The notes below the pieces were generated by a model that had not been told where the DNA came from, did not search any database, and saw nothing but the letters and a program-made list of their open reading frames with translations. Below are positions 1 through 7,995 of a stretch of 12,421 nt of DNA, one piece after another (the first letter of the stretch is position 1; each line of letters begins with the position of its first letter). The position numbers were made by a program, and so were the translations under genes. Source of the DNA: Glomus cerebriforme (lineage: Eukaryota; Glomeromycota; Glomeromycetes; Glomerales; Glomeraceae); the NCBI GenBank assembly GCA_003550305.1, contig QKYT01000159.1, positions 161,479 to 173,899 on the forward strand, in the 5' to 3' direction.

Positions 1-220
1 AATTGACCAAACTTGTTCGGAGGTCTAATTAATACAAGTTTTTTACAAAAAAAAATTGGTAAATCAGTTCAGTTTTCAGTATTTATCGACCGGTATCGGT
101 TTGGTCAAAAACTGAACTGAATGTTTCAGTAAATTACTGATACCGATACCGATAATTTTAGTTCGGTATCAGTTTTGGCAAATATTGAACTGAAACGAAC
201 CAAACCGATCGGAGCCCTAG
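1..220. repeat. Modular inverted-repeat block, probable mobile-element fragment
   Basis: Three perfect inverted pairs lie in this block: TCAGTTCAGTTTT at 64-76 with its complement at 108-120; CTGATACCGA at 137-146 with 163-172; ATCGGTTTGGT at 95-105 with 199-209. The motif CCAAAC...TCGGAG..CTA occurs twice in the same orientation, near 7-27 and 200-219, which may mark ends of two adjacent or nested copies. GC content is higher than in the DNA that follows. No coding capacity is seen. The left side is cut by the window edge, so the family and true boundaries are unknown. Confidence 0.6.
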
Positions 221-912
221 TAATAATTTAGTGGTTCAAGATAGGATTTATAGTTAAGTTAATAGTATTAATCTAGATAATTACAATAGTACTGGATCAG
301 AAGATTAAAGGTTAAAAGTAAGGGCCACTCATGCTAAGAAAAATTTGTTTACAATTTTTACGCTTACAAACTGCTAATCTTGCACGACAAGTTACATTTT
401 TCTATGTAGAGAATATATATATAATTTATAGAATGTATTCGTCATATGACATTTAATATAATAAATACGTTTAACTTGTCAAAAAAAAAATATATGTTAT
501 CAGTTATATCACTTATATGATATTGATCAATTTTAATATGAATTTTTAAATTTAAATTACTCAATTATTAAATCACCAAATTTAATAAAATTTTTTTTAT
601 TTGAATTGCAAAATTTTTAACTTTTTATTAATATTTTGTTAAATAACCTTTATTTTTTATAACAATAGTAACTTAATAAGACATATTATTAATAAGATTT
701 TAATATTTATTAATATCAATATATCTACACACTTTTTTTGAAGTATTTTCTATAAATCTTTTTAGTTTTTTGATAATGGAATATATATACATACCTGCCT
801 TTTCAATTTATCCCATAAATTTTTTATTAGATTGAGATCTGAACTCTACATAGATTAGAAAATACTATTAATTTCATTTTTTTTCTTTTTAATTTTGAAT
901 TATCCTTGAAGT
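221..912. other. Intergenic AT-rich DNA, nothing recognised
   Basis: No convincing ORF, tRNA or structured RNA was seen. The stretch is dominated by A/T runs and short AATTTT-type words. It may contain diffuse repeat remnants next to the modular repeat on its left, but I cannot delimit any. Confidence 0.6.
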
Positions 913-1076
913 TATAGATGTCACCCAAATCCCAAAATCAATTTGGGTATCCAAATTATTTTTGGCATCCCAAATTATTTTGACACTTTACTTAATAAAT
1001 TACATATAAACTAAATAAATTTGTACATCCTATATTATATTTATAACATCCCAAAATAATTTGAATGGCATCTATA
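913..1076. mobile_element. Candidate short inverted-repeat element (MITE-like), 164 bp
   Basis: The ends are imperfect inverted repeats: TATAGATGTCA at 913-923 and TGGCATCTATA at 1066-1076, with partly matching CAAAT sequence further in. An internal perfect inverted pair, CAAATTATTTTG at 971-982 and CAAAATAATTTG at 1052-1063, strengthens the foldback. A CCAAATTATTTT module is repeated directly near 951-962 and 970-981. Both ends carry TA, but a target duplication cannot be told from the repeat itself. No coding capacity. The superfamily is not recognisable. Confidence 0.5.
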
Positions 1077-1349
1077 TTTAAAGTATATATAGAAGTATTA
1101 TTCTCTTAAAAAAAAATAACTTTTCTGGTTATTTAAATCATCTATAAATGATAACAAATAATTTTATAATATATCAATATATATTGCAGCTGTAATGAAC
1201 TCTTCCTTCTAATTTTACTAATAGACTAAAATTATACTTGATAAAATATCTTACTTCTTATTGATTTAATTTTATTATAAAAATTAAGTACTTCACATTA
1301 TATTTTTTATAAGACCATCTTCACATCCACTTTTTACTATTTTTCTAAA
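1077..1349. other. Intergenic AT-rich spacer between two inverted-repeat elements
   Basis: No gene or structured element was recognised. The composition is uniformly A/T-rich. Confidence 0.5.
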
Positions 1350-1351
1350 TA

Positions 1352-1538
1352 CAGTCGTCCCCCTATATAATCACACCCCTTGGGATTGAAAAAAAAGGTG
1401 TGATTATAAAAAACCTATATAATGTGACTATAGAGGAGGTTTTTTTAATAATATTATTAGTAACTTGGGCCAAGCATAAATGTGCTTATAAGGGAGGGAT
1501 GTGACTAAACAGGGGGTGTCTATAGAGGAAGATGACTG
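1352..1538. mobile_element. MITE with CAGTC ends and TA target duplication, 187 bp, Tc1/mariner-pogo-like
   Basis: The flanked ends read AAATA/CAGTCGTCCCCCTATA and, inverted on the other side, AAATA/CAGTCATCTTCCTCTATA, so the element starts with CAGTC, is bounded by TA on both sides, and has imperfect terminal inverted repeats of roughly 25-30 bp. Inside, TATAATCACACC (1366-1377) pairs perfectly with GGTGTGATTATA (1397-1408), and further CTATA/GGAGG modules repeat in both orientations. TA duplication and CAG-type ends are typical of the Tc1/mariner group, especially pogo/Tigger-like transposons. There is no coding capacity, so it would be a non-autonomous copy mobilised in trans. GC content is clearly above its surroundings. 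Confidence 0.75.
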
Positions 1539-1540
1539 TA

Positions 1541-2732
1541 TTTCAAACTTAGACTTATCATTTCAAATAATATTTTTCTATTTATCTACTTATTCTTTTT
1601 TTTCTCTTGCTTAAGCAAGTCGTTTTTGCTTATTTTTTTTACTTATAAAGGATTTTCTTATATTAACTTAATTATAGAATTCTTATTTATAAAGGTATTT
1701 TTTTAAAGTATTTTTACAAATATTTATTAAAATAGAATTGATAAATTCTTTATGTAATTCTTATATATTTGCTTTTCTATTTTCTTTGAGAATTCTTGTT
1801 AAATGGCAGCCATCTCTTTTAGTCATTATTTGTGATTTCCCAGTTCTAAAAGAAAGAATTTCATATCTATAATTCTTGTATGCAAAAATAATATCATGTA
1901 TAATCTTTCTCTCACTTATTTTACATTTTCATATACCAACAACTTCTTCATATTTAAAAGTAAAAAATTCTTTTCTTTTAAAAGATATGTTTGAATAAGA
2001 AAAATTTTTAGCAATATATAGTAAAAAACTGGAGGCAAATTAATAATAAAATAATCAACATAATAGGTTTTGAAGATAAATAAATAAATGATCAACAATT
2101 ATATAGTTTTGTAATCAGGGGAACTTTTTACTGAGTACTATATATTATAATTAAAAATTTTTTTAAAAAAAAGTTATTACATAATTTTATTATAATAATA
2201 CTATTATATCATTATATTATATAATAAAATTATTAGTATTAGCTTTATCTTAGTATAAATAATCAAGTAAATAAATAAAAGTCTATACCTATATTTTTGT
2301 AAATATTAAGATCTTTAATATACATTTTGCATATTCTTATTTTACTCTTAAACATAAAATTTTGGCATAATAATCCATTGCAAAAAAAGTATAATATATT
2401 TATTTCCAATAAATCTAAAGTAAATTTAAAAAAATAACAAACAAATTTTAAAGAATATATTTAAAAATAATATAGTGTAAATATTTTAAATTACTTTATT
2501 TAAATATTAAATAATAAAAAAAGCATATTTTTTTAAGATTTTAGAGAACTGAACTTAGTAAAAAAAAAAAAAAGCTTTAAAAAAAAAAATTTAGAATCCA
2601 AAAAAGAATTGGTATTTCTTAAAAGTTTATATCTTTTATTTTACAATATTGGTAGTTTTAATTAAAATTTATAAAATTTTAAATGTATTATAAACTAACC
2701 ATGCAATAACTATTTAAAGTAATTTATCACCA
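1541..2732. other. Intergenic AT-rich DNA, nothing recognised
   Basis: About 1.2 kb of A/T-rich sequence with no supported gene. Open frames here translate into I/K/L/F/Y-rich strings without domain signals. It includes poly-A runs near 2560-2590 and a T-run/A-run junction at 2158-2172. Confidence 0.6.
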
Positions 2733-2737
2733 TGGCG

Positions 2738-2976
2738 ATGCATCGCACCCCACGTGACTTATACTATATAATAATTTGTCATCCCGCGTCACACCGTAAT
2801 TTTCCATTTTTACTATTTATTCTAGAAACAATTTTTTCGGTATGATAAATACTATTTGTCACATGTTATTCATCACATGGTTATTTTGGGTTACGCAAGA
2901 TTCCTAAAAAGGCAATTTCTCTGCAGATCATTTAATTCCGGCCGGAATTATGGATCACGTGACGGTGGCGATGCAT
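2738..2976. mobile_element. Candidate inverted-repeat element with ATGCATCGC ends, 239 bp
   Basis: Both ends carry ATGCATCGC pointing inward (2738-2746, and inverted at 2968-2976), followed by ACC and then CACGTGA (2751-2757; inverted at 2955-2961), an imperfect inverted repeat of about 20-22 bp with a 2-nt length difference. The left end lies in a perfect palindrome, GCGATGCATCGC at 2735-2746, so TGGCGATGCAT also occurs as a direct repeat at 2733-2743 and 2966-2976. An 18-bp perfect palindrome, TAATTCCGGCCGGAATTA, sits at 2933-2950. The block is GC-richer than its flanks and has no coding capacity. A target duplication is not clear, so a regulatory island is an alternative. Confidence 0.5.
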
Positions 2977-3359
2977 TTTTTATTTAAAAAAATTTTTAAA
3001 AATTTCTATTTTGGGTGGTTAATATGAAAAAAAATAATTAAATTCGACAATTAAATAACTAAGCAATTACTAATAGATTCATATTAATAGGTTCATTATA
3101 TTCATTATGGCATATAATCTAACAGTTAATACTGAGATACGTATTAATGTATTATTAATGCTTAAGTAATTATTCATTAACTGATATAATTAATAATCAG
3201 ATTTTTTCGCTGAACTTTATATAACAATAATCTGTTTGATTAACTTAAAAGGCGAAATACTAATCCCGTTTTTTTTTAATGCTAAGCATTGTTGAAATAG
3301 AAATTTCATTAGGGTAATTACTTAAACATTGACTTGACTGAGAGAAAGATCGCATTTGA

Positions 3360-3680
3360 AAAATCAGATATTTGAAAAAAAAAAGAAAAAAATTTTTTAT
3401 TTACACGTTTTTTTTTAAGAAAAAAAAAGAAAAGGAAATTTCAAAAAAAAAAAAAATAAAATAAAATAATTAAAAAACGGAATGAAAAAGAAAAAACGCA
3501 ATTTAAAATAACCTTTTTTTTAAAAATTATTCTTAATGGTTAACATATTATAATTAGTTACGAAAAATATTTTTTTCTTTTTTCTTTTTTCTTTTTAAAT
3601 AAAAAAATTTTGGTTTTTAATAAACTTACTTTCGTTTATTCTTTTCGTAAATTTTTATAATATATTTTTTTTTTTTTTGA
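3360..3680. repeat. Homopolymer-rich low-complexity tract
   Basis: Runs of A, T, A/G and T/C make up nearly all of this stretch, for example poly-A with interspersed G near 3370-3470 and CTTTTTT repeats near 3568-3596. It probably keeps nucleosomes off the DNA and is prone to assembly or sequencing length errors. No gene signal. Confidence 0.7.
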
Positions 3681-3804
3681 AATGAGAATTTTTGAAAGAA
3701 AAAATATACATAGAAAGGGGAAATATAAAGGGGAAAGAAGAAAAAGAAATTTTAGCGCGAATCGTTTCATCTTATATAGATTTTGTTCACGCTTTACAGC
3801 TATA

Positions 3805-3830
3805 ATGTATGTAAATAAGATTACATACAT
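3805..3830. repeat. Perfect hairpin, 10-bp arms and 6-nt loop
   Basis: ATGTATGTAA at 3805-3814 pairs with TTACATACAT at 3821-3830 around the loop ATAAGA. It lies about 270 bases past the phosphatase stop. It could form in a long 3' UTR or be a foldback relic; no T run typical of a polymerase III terminator follows. Confidence 0.6.
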
Positions 3831-4099
3831 CACCATATATGTAAATTGTATTTTTTTTATAGGTAATATATATAAGGAAAGCGCATATTTCTAAAAACGC
3901 TAAAAAGAAAACATATTTTACAAATCTTAATGACGTAAATAAATATATATATATACGTCGAAAGAAGGTTCTTTTGTGATATAAATAATAGTTTAAATCT
4001 TGATTAATTATTAATATTAATTATTCTTTTTTTTGGGGGGTTATAAATCTTACAATATAACTACTACCACGGAAAAAAAAATCATAAATTATTAAATAA

Positions 4100-6405
4100 T
4101 TATGCCGCACCAATTAATTTCCACAGAACAGCTTCATAACAAAACACGTATTGTCTCAATGTTTGAACCATGCTTAATCTTTGTTCTCGGAATTTCAATA
4201 CTACCTTTTGCACGAGGTCTTGACTTACATCAAGGCCTTGTTCTCGAATTTCATTTAATAGAGATAAAGTTGAATCAATTGTACAGAATGCTCCTGTTCT
4301 ACCACACCCAGCTGAACAATGAACCACCATCGGCCCAACGGTATGTGACGATGATTGAACTGCTTGCGATTGTGTAAAGTTAGCTATATCTATAAGATTG
4401 AGAATATGATTTGGTGAATCGGGAATGCCAAAATCAGGCCAACCAAGGAAATGCAACTGTGTAATTTCGCGAGCTGGAATTTCCGGATGATTTGTATGGG
4501 ATAATCTGAATTTACGAGTAACGATTGTATTATTTTTATTCATTGAACCATTTGAAGATTCCGAAATAAATTGAAGTACAATAGGTCCAAATCTGCAAGG
4601 ATTAATAGTGCATTCAGACCAATAACGATGGCATTGGATTCTGCCTGCTTCTTCCTCCTTTGTTAACATTACAATCACGCGAGAATTCTGTTCCCATATA
4701 ACCTTCCAGAAATCTTCGTATGTAGCTGGCAAAGGACCTTGTGTTGCAATATAACGCTTATTACATTTTTCAGCTTGAACAAAACTTGCGTTCACATAGT
4801 CACAATCTCCTTCTTTGCATTCACCGATTTTGACACGTGCATGATCATAAGGCCAAATATTATTATACCGATTTTTTGTACCTTTTTCCATACCAGCAGA
4901 TATACTGAAAGGACAATCTGGTGTCACTTGATTTGAATTGTGCAACATTAAAGACTGTAAACGTCTTTGTTCAATACGTTCAATTTCCTATTAAATTTTT
5001 TTAAAAAAAAAAATAATTATGAAGAAAATGTTTAATTTAATGTTCCTATTATATTCTAAAACACTGACCCTAAATAATATAAAAAAAAAAAAAAACTTAC
5101 ATGAAATGATTCAGCCAATTTCATTTTACCATTATCACCGATAATGTCTCTCATAAAAGCTGGTATTTGAGAGTTATCAAACACAGCACCTTCAGGAAGA
5201 CGAATAGGTATTGTCTCTGTTATACCAGAACTTAATTCAATGTTTTGTCGAATATTAGTGAAAAATGGATTAACACCAGATATTTCGATAATAGGTGTAG
5301 GACATGTGAAAGGTCCTGGTTTACGATTCATTAAAGATCGTCTACGAGGGAAAGTGCCAGATGATGAAGGCGTATCATTCAAAGTCTTTTCACATAAACC
5401 CTCATATTTCTTATGAAAAGCCGTAAATCCACCTATAAAAGGATATCACGTGTTTGAATGCGATTCCGCAGTAAACAAATAAAAAAAACACACGGAAAAA
5501 TATATATATCCTTTACCTTTCAAATATCCAATTTTTGCCTTGCAAACTGGTGATCTGAATTTTTTACATAAATGAAACAAGGGACAAGTTTCCGATAAAG
5601 TATCTGTTTCACTATCATACAAGATAATGTTTTCATATTTAGGCCAATCTTTGAATACATCTTTATCTCCGTCACTAACCAAAGTATCCGTAATCTTGTC
5701 AGCAGAAAAAGAACATCTTTTTAACAAGGTACTTGGAACACAAATGTTTAAGGAAGTTTTGATGTGATTTGCCGTATACATGGAAAAAGATCTTAAATCA
5801 AGTAACAAGACCAAGTTTGGAGTAGAAGAATTAGATAATTTTTGGTTGATCAAATTTGCAACATTATCCAAAGAATATTCTTCAAAAGTTGTCGTAGCAG
5901 AATTATAAGGAGATAAACCAGGCATTGAATAGGGTTTACCTTTATTTGTAGAGGGCAAACTTGAAGGTTTAGTAGATGACCTTCGTTGAATTGAAGGAAT
6001 TTTTGGAGTAAAAGGTAGTTGACTTATGGTAATACCAGGATTACCGTTAATGCCATTTTTAATATTTAAATTAAATTGAAATTGTTGAAATTGTTGTTGA
6101 TTATTATTGGAATTTTCATTATTTGTATTTGTATGCCTTATACCATGCATTTGTTGTAATTGTTCAAAAAAAGGAGTTTGCATTGATTCACAATCAAAAA
6201 AAGGTGTTTGAGCGGGGGAAGCAGGTTTGGTCACATCATAATAAGGTGTTTGGGATGGAGAAGGTTTTGATTTAATATCAAAATATCCTGGTGAATGTGG
6301 TTTGTCAGAAGCAGGAGTAGCCATATACGAACCAGGCATCATATTAAAATATGAAGTTTGATCATTAGATACTTCAAATTTCGGGGAACTACAAACGAGA
6401 CTCAT
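4100..6405 (-). CDS. Rhodanese-domain protein tyrosine phosphatase, Pyp1/Ptp2-type MAPK phosphatase (3 exons)
   Basis: Three exons join in frame: 6405-5517, 5432-5101 and 4987-4100, giving 702 codons and a TAA stop. An in-frame TAA at 6420-6418 precedes the first ATG, which supports this start. Residues 1-170 look disordered, with four S/T-P plus aromatic repeats (about 38-82) and a Q/N-rich tract (about 93-119). A rhodanese/CH2 domain (about 175-310) carries DLRSFSMYTANHI and LLKR as in MAPK phosphatases. Its active-site loop reads ILYDSETD, with Asp264 where active rhodaneses have Cys, so it is probably non-catalytic. The linker has RRRSL (326-330). The PTP domain (about 351-700) shows NPFFTNIRQN, KNRY (445-448), DYVNASF (470-476), QGP (490-492), the WPD loop (590-592), the P-loop HCSAGCGR (630-637, nucleophile Cys631) and Gln682 of the Q-loop. 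Known relatives (S. pombe Pyp1/Pyp2, yeast Ptp2/Ptp3) dephosphorylate the activating tyrosine of stress and mating MAPKs. I see no signal peptide or membrane segment, so a cytosolic or nuclear location is inferred. The length is within the range of the family. Family assignment is firm; the exact MAPK target and orthology are unknown. Confidence 0.95.
4988..5100 (-). other. Intron 2 of the phosphatase gene (113 nt, phase 0)
   Basis: The donor is CAT/GTAAGT, a consensus site followed by a long T run. The acceptor is TTTAATAG/GAAATT. Splicing joins ...KLAESFH to EIERIEQRRLQSL, a continuous helix-like segment entering the PTP core. Other AG dinucleotides lie inside the intron, but the chosen acceptor keeps the frame and the expected family sequence. 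A T-run/A-run junction (4996-5013 on the + strand) lies just upstream of the acceptor. Retention would introduce an early stop. Confidence 0.92.
5433..5516 (-). other. Intron 1 of the phosphatase gene (84 nt, phase 1)
   Basis: On the minus strand the donor is AAAG/GTAAAG and the acceptor TTTTATAG/GTGG. Splicing rebuilds KIGYLKGGFTAF, the usual end of a rhodanese domain (a GG-F-x-x-F pattern), which is strong support for both sites. Read-through would end after 319 codons with an unrelated tail, giving a product without the phosphatase domain. The intron contains a CACGTG palindrome at 5447-5452. Confidence 0.93.
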
Positions 6406-6760
6406 GATTCTTTTTTTTTAAATAATGATTTGTTTTCGTGGTTGGGAAAGTTATATATTAAAGATTGTTAAATTAAAGTGTATATGTAATAGAAAAAAAA
6501 AACAAAAATATTCGGGAAAATACACGAATAATAAGCAGAATAATCCAAGATTATTTGATTTGGTTATTGTTCGGTTAAAAAAAAAAAATTATTATTATTA
6601 TTAGAGAAGAATGGATTATTGAAAGTTTATATAGATAAAATATTATTAAACAAAAACTAGGGAGTTTTTTTTAAAAAAAAATAGATTTTTTATCGGATTG
6701 AACTAAAAATTTTCTTTCAAGATGTTCAAGATAGATAGATATAGTGTATATAATATAATA

Positions 6761-6779
6761 ATATATATATATATATATA
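6761..6779. repeat. (AT)n microsatellite in the presumed leader
   Basis: An uninterrupted alternation of A and T for 19 bases, preceded by related TATA/ATAG words. Copy number is probably variable between strains. Confidence 0.8.
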
Positions 6780-6889
6780 CAAAATAGAAAAAGGAACCGG
6801 GAGAAAAAATTACAAAAGGTTTTTTTTTTAAAAAAAAAAAAAATTTTTGGATGTTTTATCTGTCAACAAATATATATATTAAGACTATT

Positions 6890-6931
6890 TTAAAAACACA
6901 ATATAACGAATATAGCGTCACACTTTGTCAT
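6890..6931 (-). other. Candidate 13-codon upstream ORF in the leader
   Basis: It is the only ATG on the minus strand between about 7180 and the main start. The frame opens at 6931 and reads MTKCDAIFVILCF before TAA at 6892-6890. It ends about 485 nt before the main ATG, so reinitiation would be possible. It counts as a uORF only if transcription starts upstream of 6931, which the TATA-like box position would allow. The peptide resembles nothing I recognise. Confidence 0.3.
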
Positions 6932-7024
6932 GAACTAAAAAAAATATTTATTAAAAAAAGTTTCTTCTATTAAAAATAGGTAAGGGAAAAAAAAATTTTT
7001 TTTTTTACGGATGCAAGTCTTGGC

Positions 7025-7032
7025 CTTATATA
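7025..7032 (-). promoter_or_regulatory. TATA-like element upstream of the phosphatase gene
   Basis: The minus strand reads GTATATAAGG, with the TATATAAG core in unusually GC-flanked context (followed by GGCC). It lies about 620 bases upstream of the start codon and would place initiation near 7000-6990, just above the AUG-poor leader. In DNA this AT-rich, TATA-like strings are common, so the call rests mainly on its agreement with the leader boundary. Confidence 0.35.
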
Positions 7033-7148
7033 CAATTCAAAAATTTATATAACTCTCTGCAAAACACCAAATATGGCTTCGGAGTCGTTAATGCTTAATA
7101 AGCAAAAAAAAAGTTCCGGTCGATTAAACGAGAAGACGCCAAAGAGAG

Positions 7149-7156
7149 TATAAATA
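7149..7156 (+). promoter_or_regulatory. TATAAATA box-like string on the + strand
   Basis: A textbook TATAAATA lies about 120 bases from the minus-strand TATA-like element, as in a divergent promoter. No + strand coding region follows that I can support, so if functional it would drive a non-coding transcript. Chance occurrence is easily possible in DNA of this composition. Confidence 0.2.
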
Positions 7157-7977
7157 GGAAAACTAAAGAATGATTTAATACATAAGATAAATAATAATAA
7201 TAAAGATTAACGATTTTTGTATGAAAAAAATGATGAAAAAGTGAAATAAAAAATGAATTAATTTAAATCGAGAAGGAATTTTTTTTTTGAAAGAAATTTA
7301 TGCCTAGATTATAAAGGAAAAATTTTTAAATATACATATATCATAATTGTTTGGATATTTTTATTGTACAAAATATACAAAATATAAAAAAAATGGTTTG
7401 TTGGTCTTTTTGTTACACAATTCATTAAAAAAAAAATAATCATCATCATATGGTTTAAGCCTCGGCCCTTCTAAAAAAAAAAGAGCCTTAGATTTATCCG
7501 ACCATGTGGAAAATCATGACGATATGGCTAATCCTAAAGTGAAGATATTTTTAGTAAGTAATTTGGCGCGGATATAGGGGTTAAACGGAGAAAGCCATTT
7601 AAATCACATCTTTGTATGATTGATTGATAATGATAACAGGATAATGAAATAAGTTATTCTAATTTCTATATACTTTTAATGCATTTATATTAGCATGCAT
7701 TATGTTACCATGGGCTTAAACTATAAAGGATATATTGAAAACCGTCTTAACTTGATGTGATATGATGTGATATTGTTGAATTTATTTTATTTATATAAAT
7801 AAATGAAAGTTTTTTTTTTGTTTAAAATGCCATGTTTTTCAAATGATATTATTTATTGTTGTGCAAAATTCGGAATAAAAAGCAAGTTTAACTTGATGGA
7901 GTTATTACAAACTTTTTTCTTTATCTTTTTTTAATAAAAATAATTCGTACAATTAGAACTTTCTTTTATTCTTTTAC

Positions 7978-7995
7978 ATATATATATATATATAT
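7978..7995. repeat. (AT)n microsatellite
   Basis: A run of alternating A and T for 18 bases, preceded by a pyrimidine-rich stretch and followed by GTAGG. Confidence 0.8.

Larger units (their letters stand above)
2977..4099. other. Intergenic DNA downstream of the phosphatase gene, including its 3' flank
   Basis: No coding region is supported. The right part should hold the 3' UTR of the minus-strand gene. I see no canonical AATAAA on the minus strand until 3635-3640, about 460 nt past the stop, so polyadenylation probably uses a variant signal such as the AATAAT-rich stretch near 4010-4027. Overlapping small frames at 3636-3894 on both strands are lysine/isoleucine-rich and look non-coding. 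Confidence 0.5.
6406..7000 (-). promoter_or_regulatory. Presumed 5' leader of the phosphatase mRNA, largely AUG-free
   Basis: Reading the gene's sense strand, there is no ATG between 6928 and the start codon, although the + strand of the same interval has five. Such depletion is typical of a transcribed leader scanned by ribosomes. The leader is AT-rich and holds an (AT)n run and two T-run/A-run junctions. The transcription start is not visible from sequence; the upper boundary given here is an estimate from the TATA-like box further upstream. An unseen leader intron cannot be excluded. Confidence 0.5.

Noticed and set aside
232..243. GGTTCAAG string resembling a tRNA B box
   Set aside because: The rest of the B box, an A box and a cloverleaf fold are absent.
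1916..2098. Minus-strand 60-codon frame
   Set aside because: Composition is what AT-rich random sequence gives; no similarity recognised.
3636..3894. Overlapping small open frames on both strands
   Set aside because: Low-complexity K/F/I/L-rich peptides in homopolymer-rich DNA, with no domain or splice context.
4102..4377. + strand open frame antisense to the phosphatase
   Set aside because: It is the shadow of exon 3, whose minus-strand translation carries the full PTP motif set.
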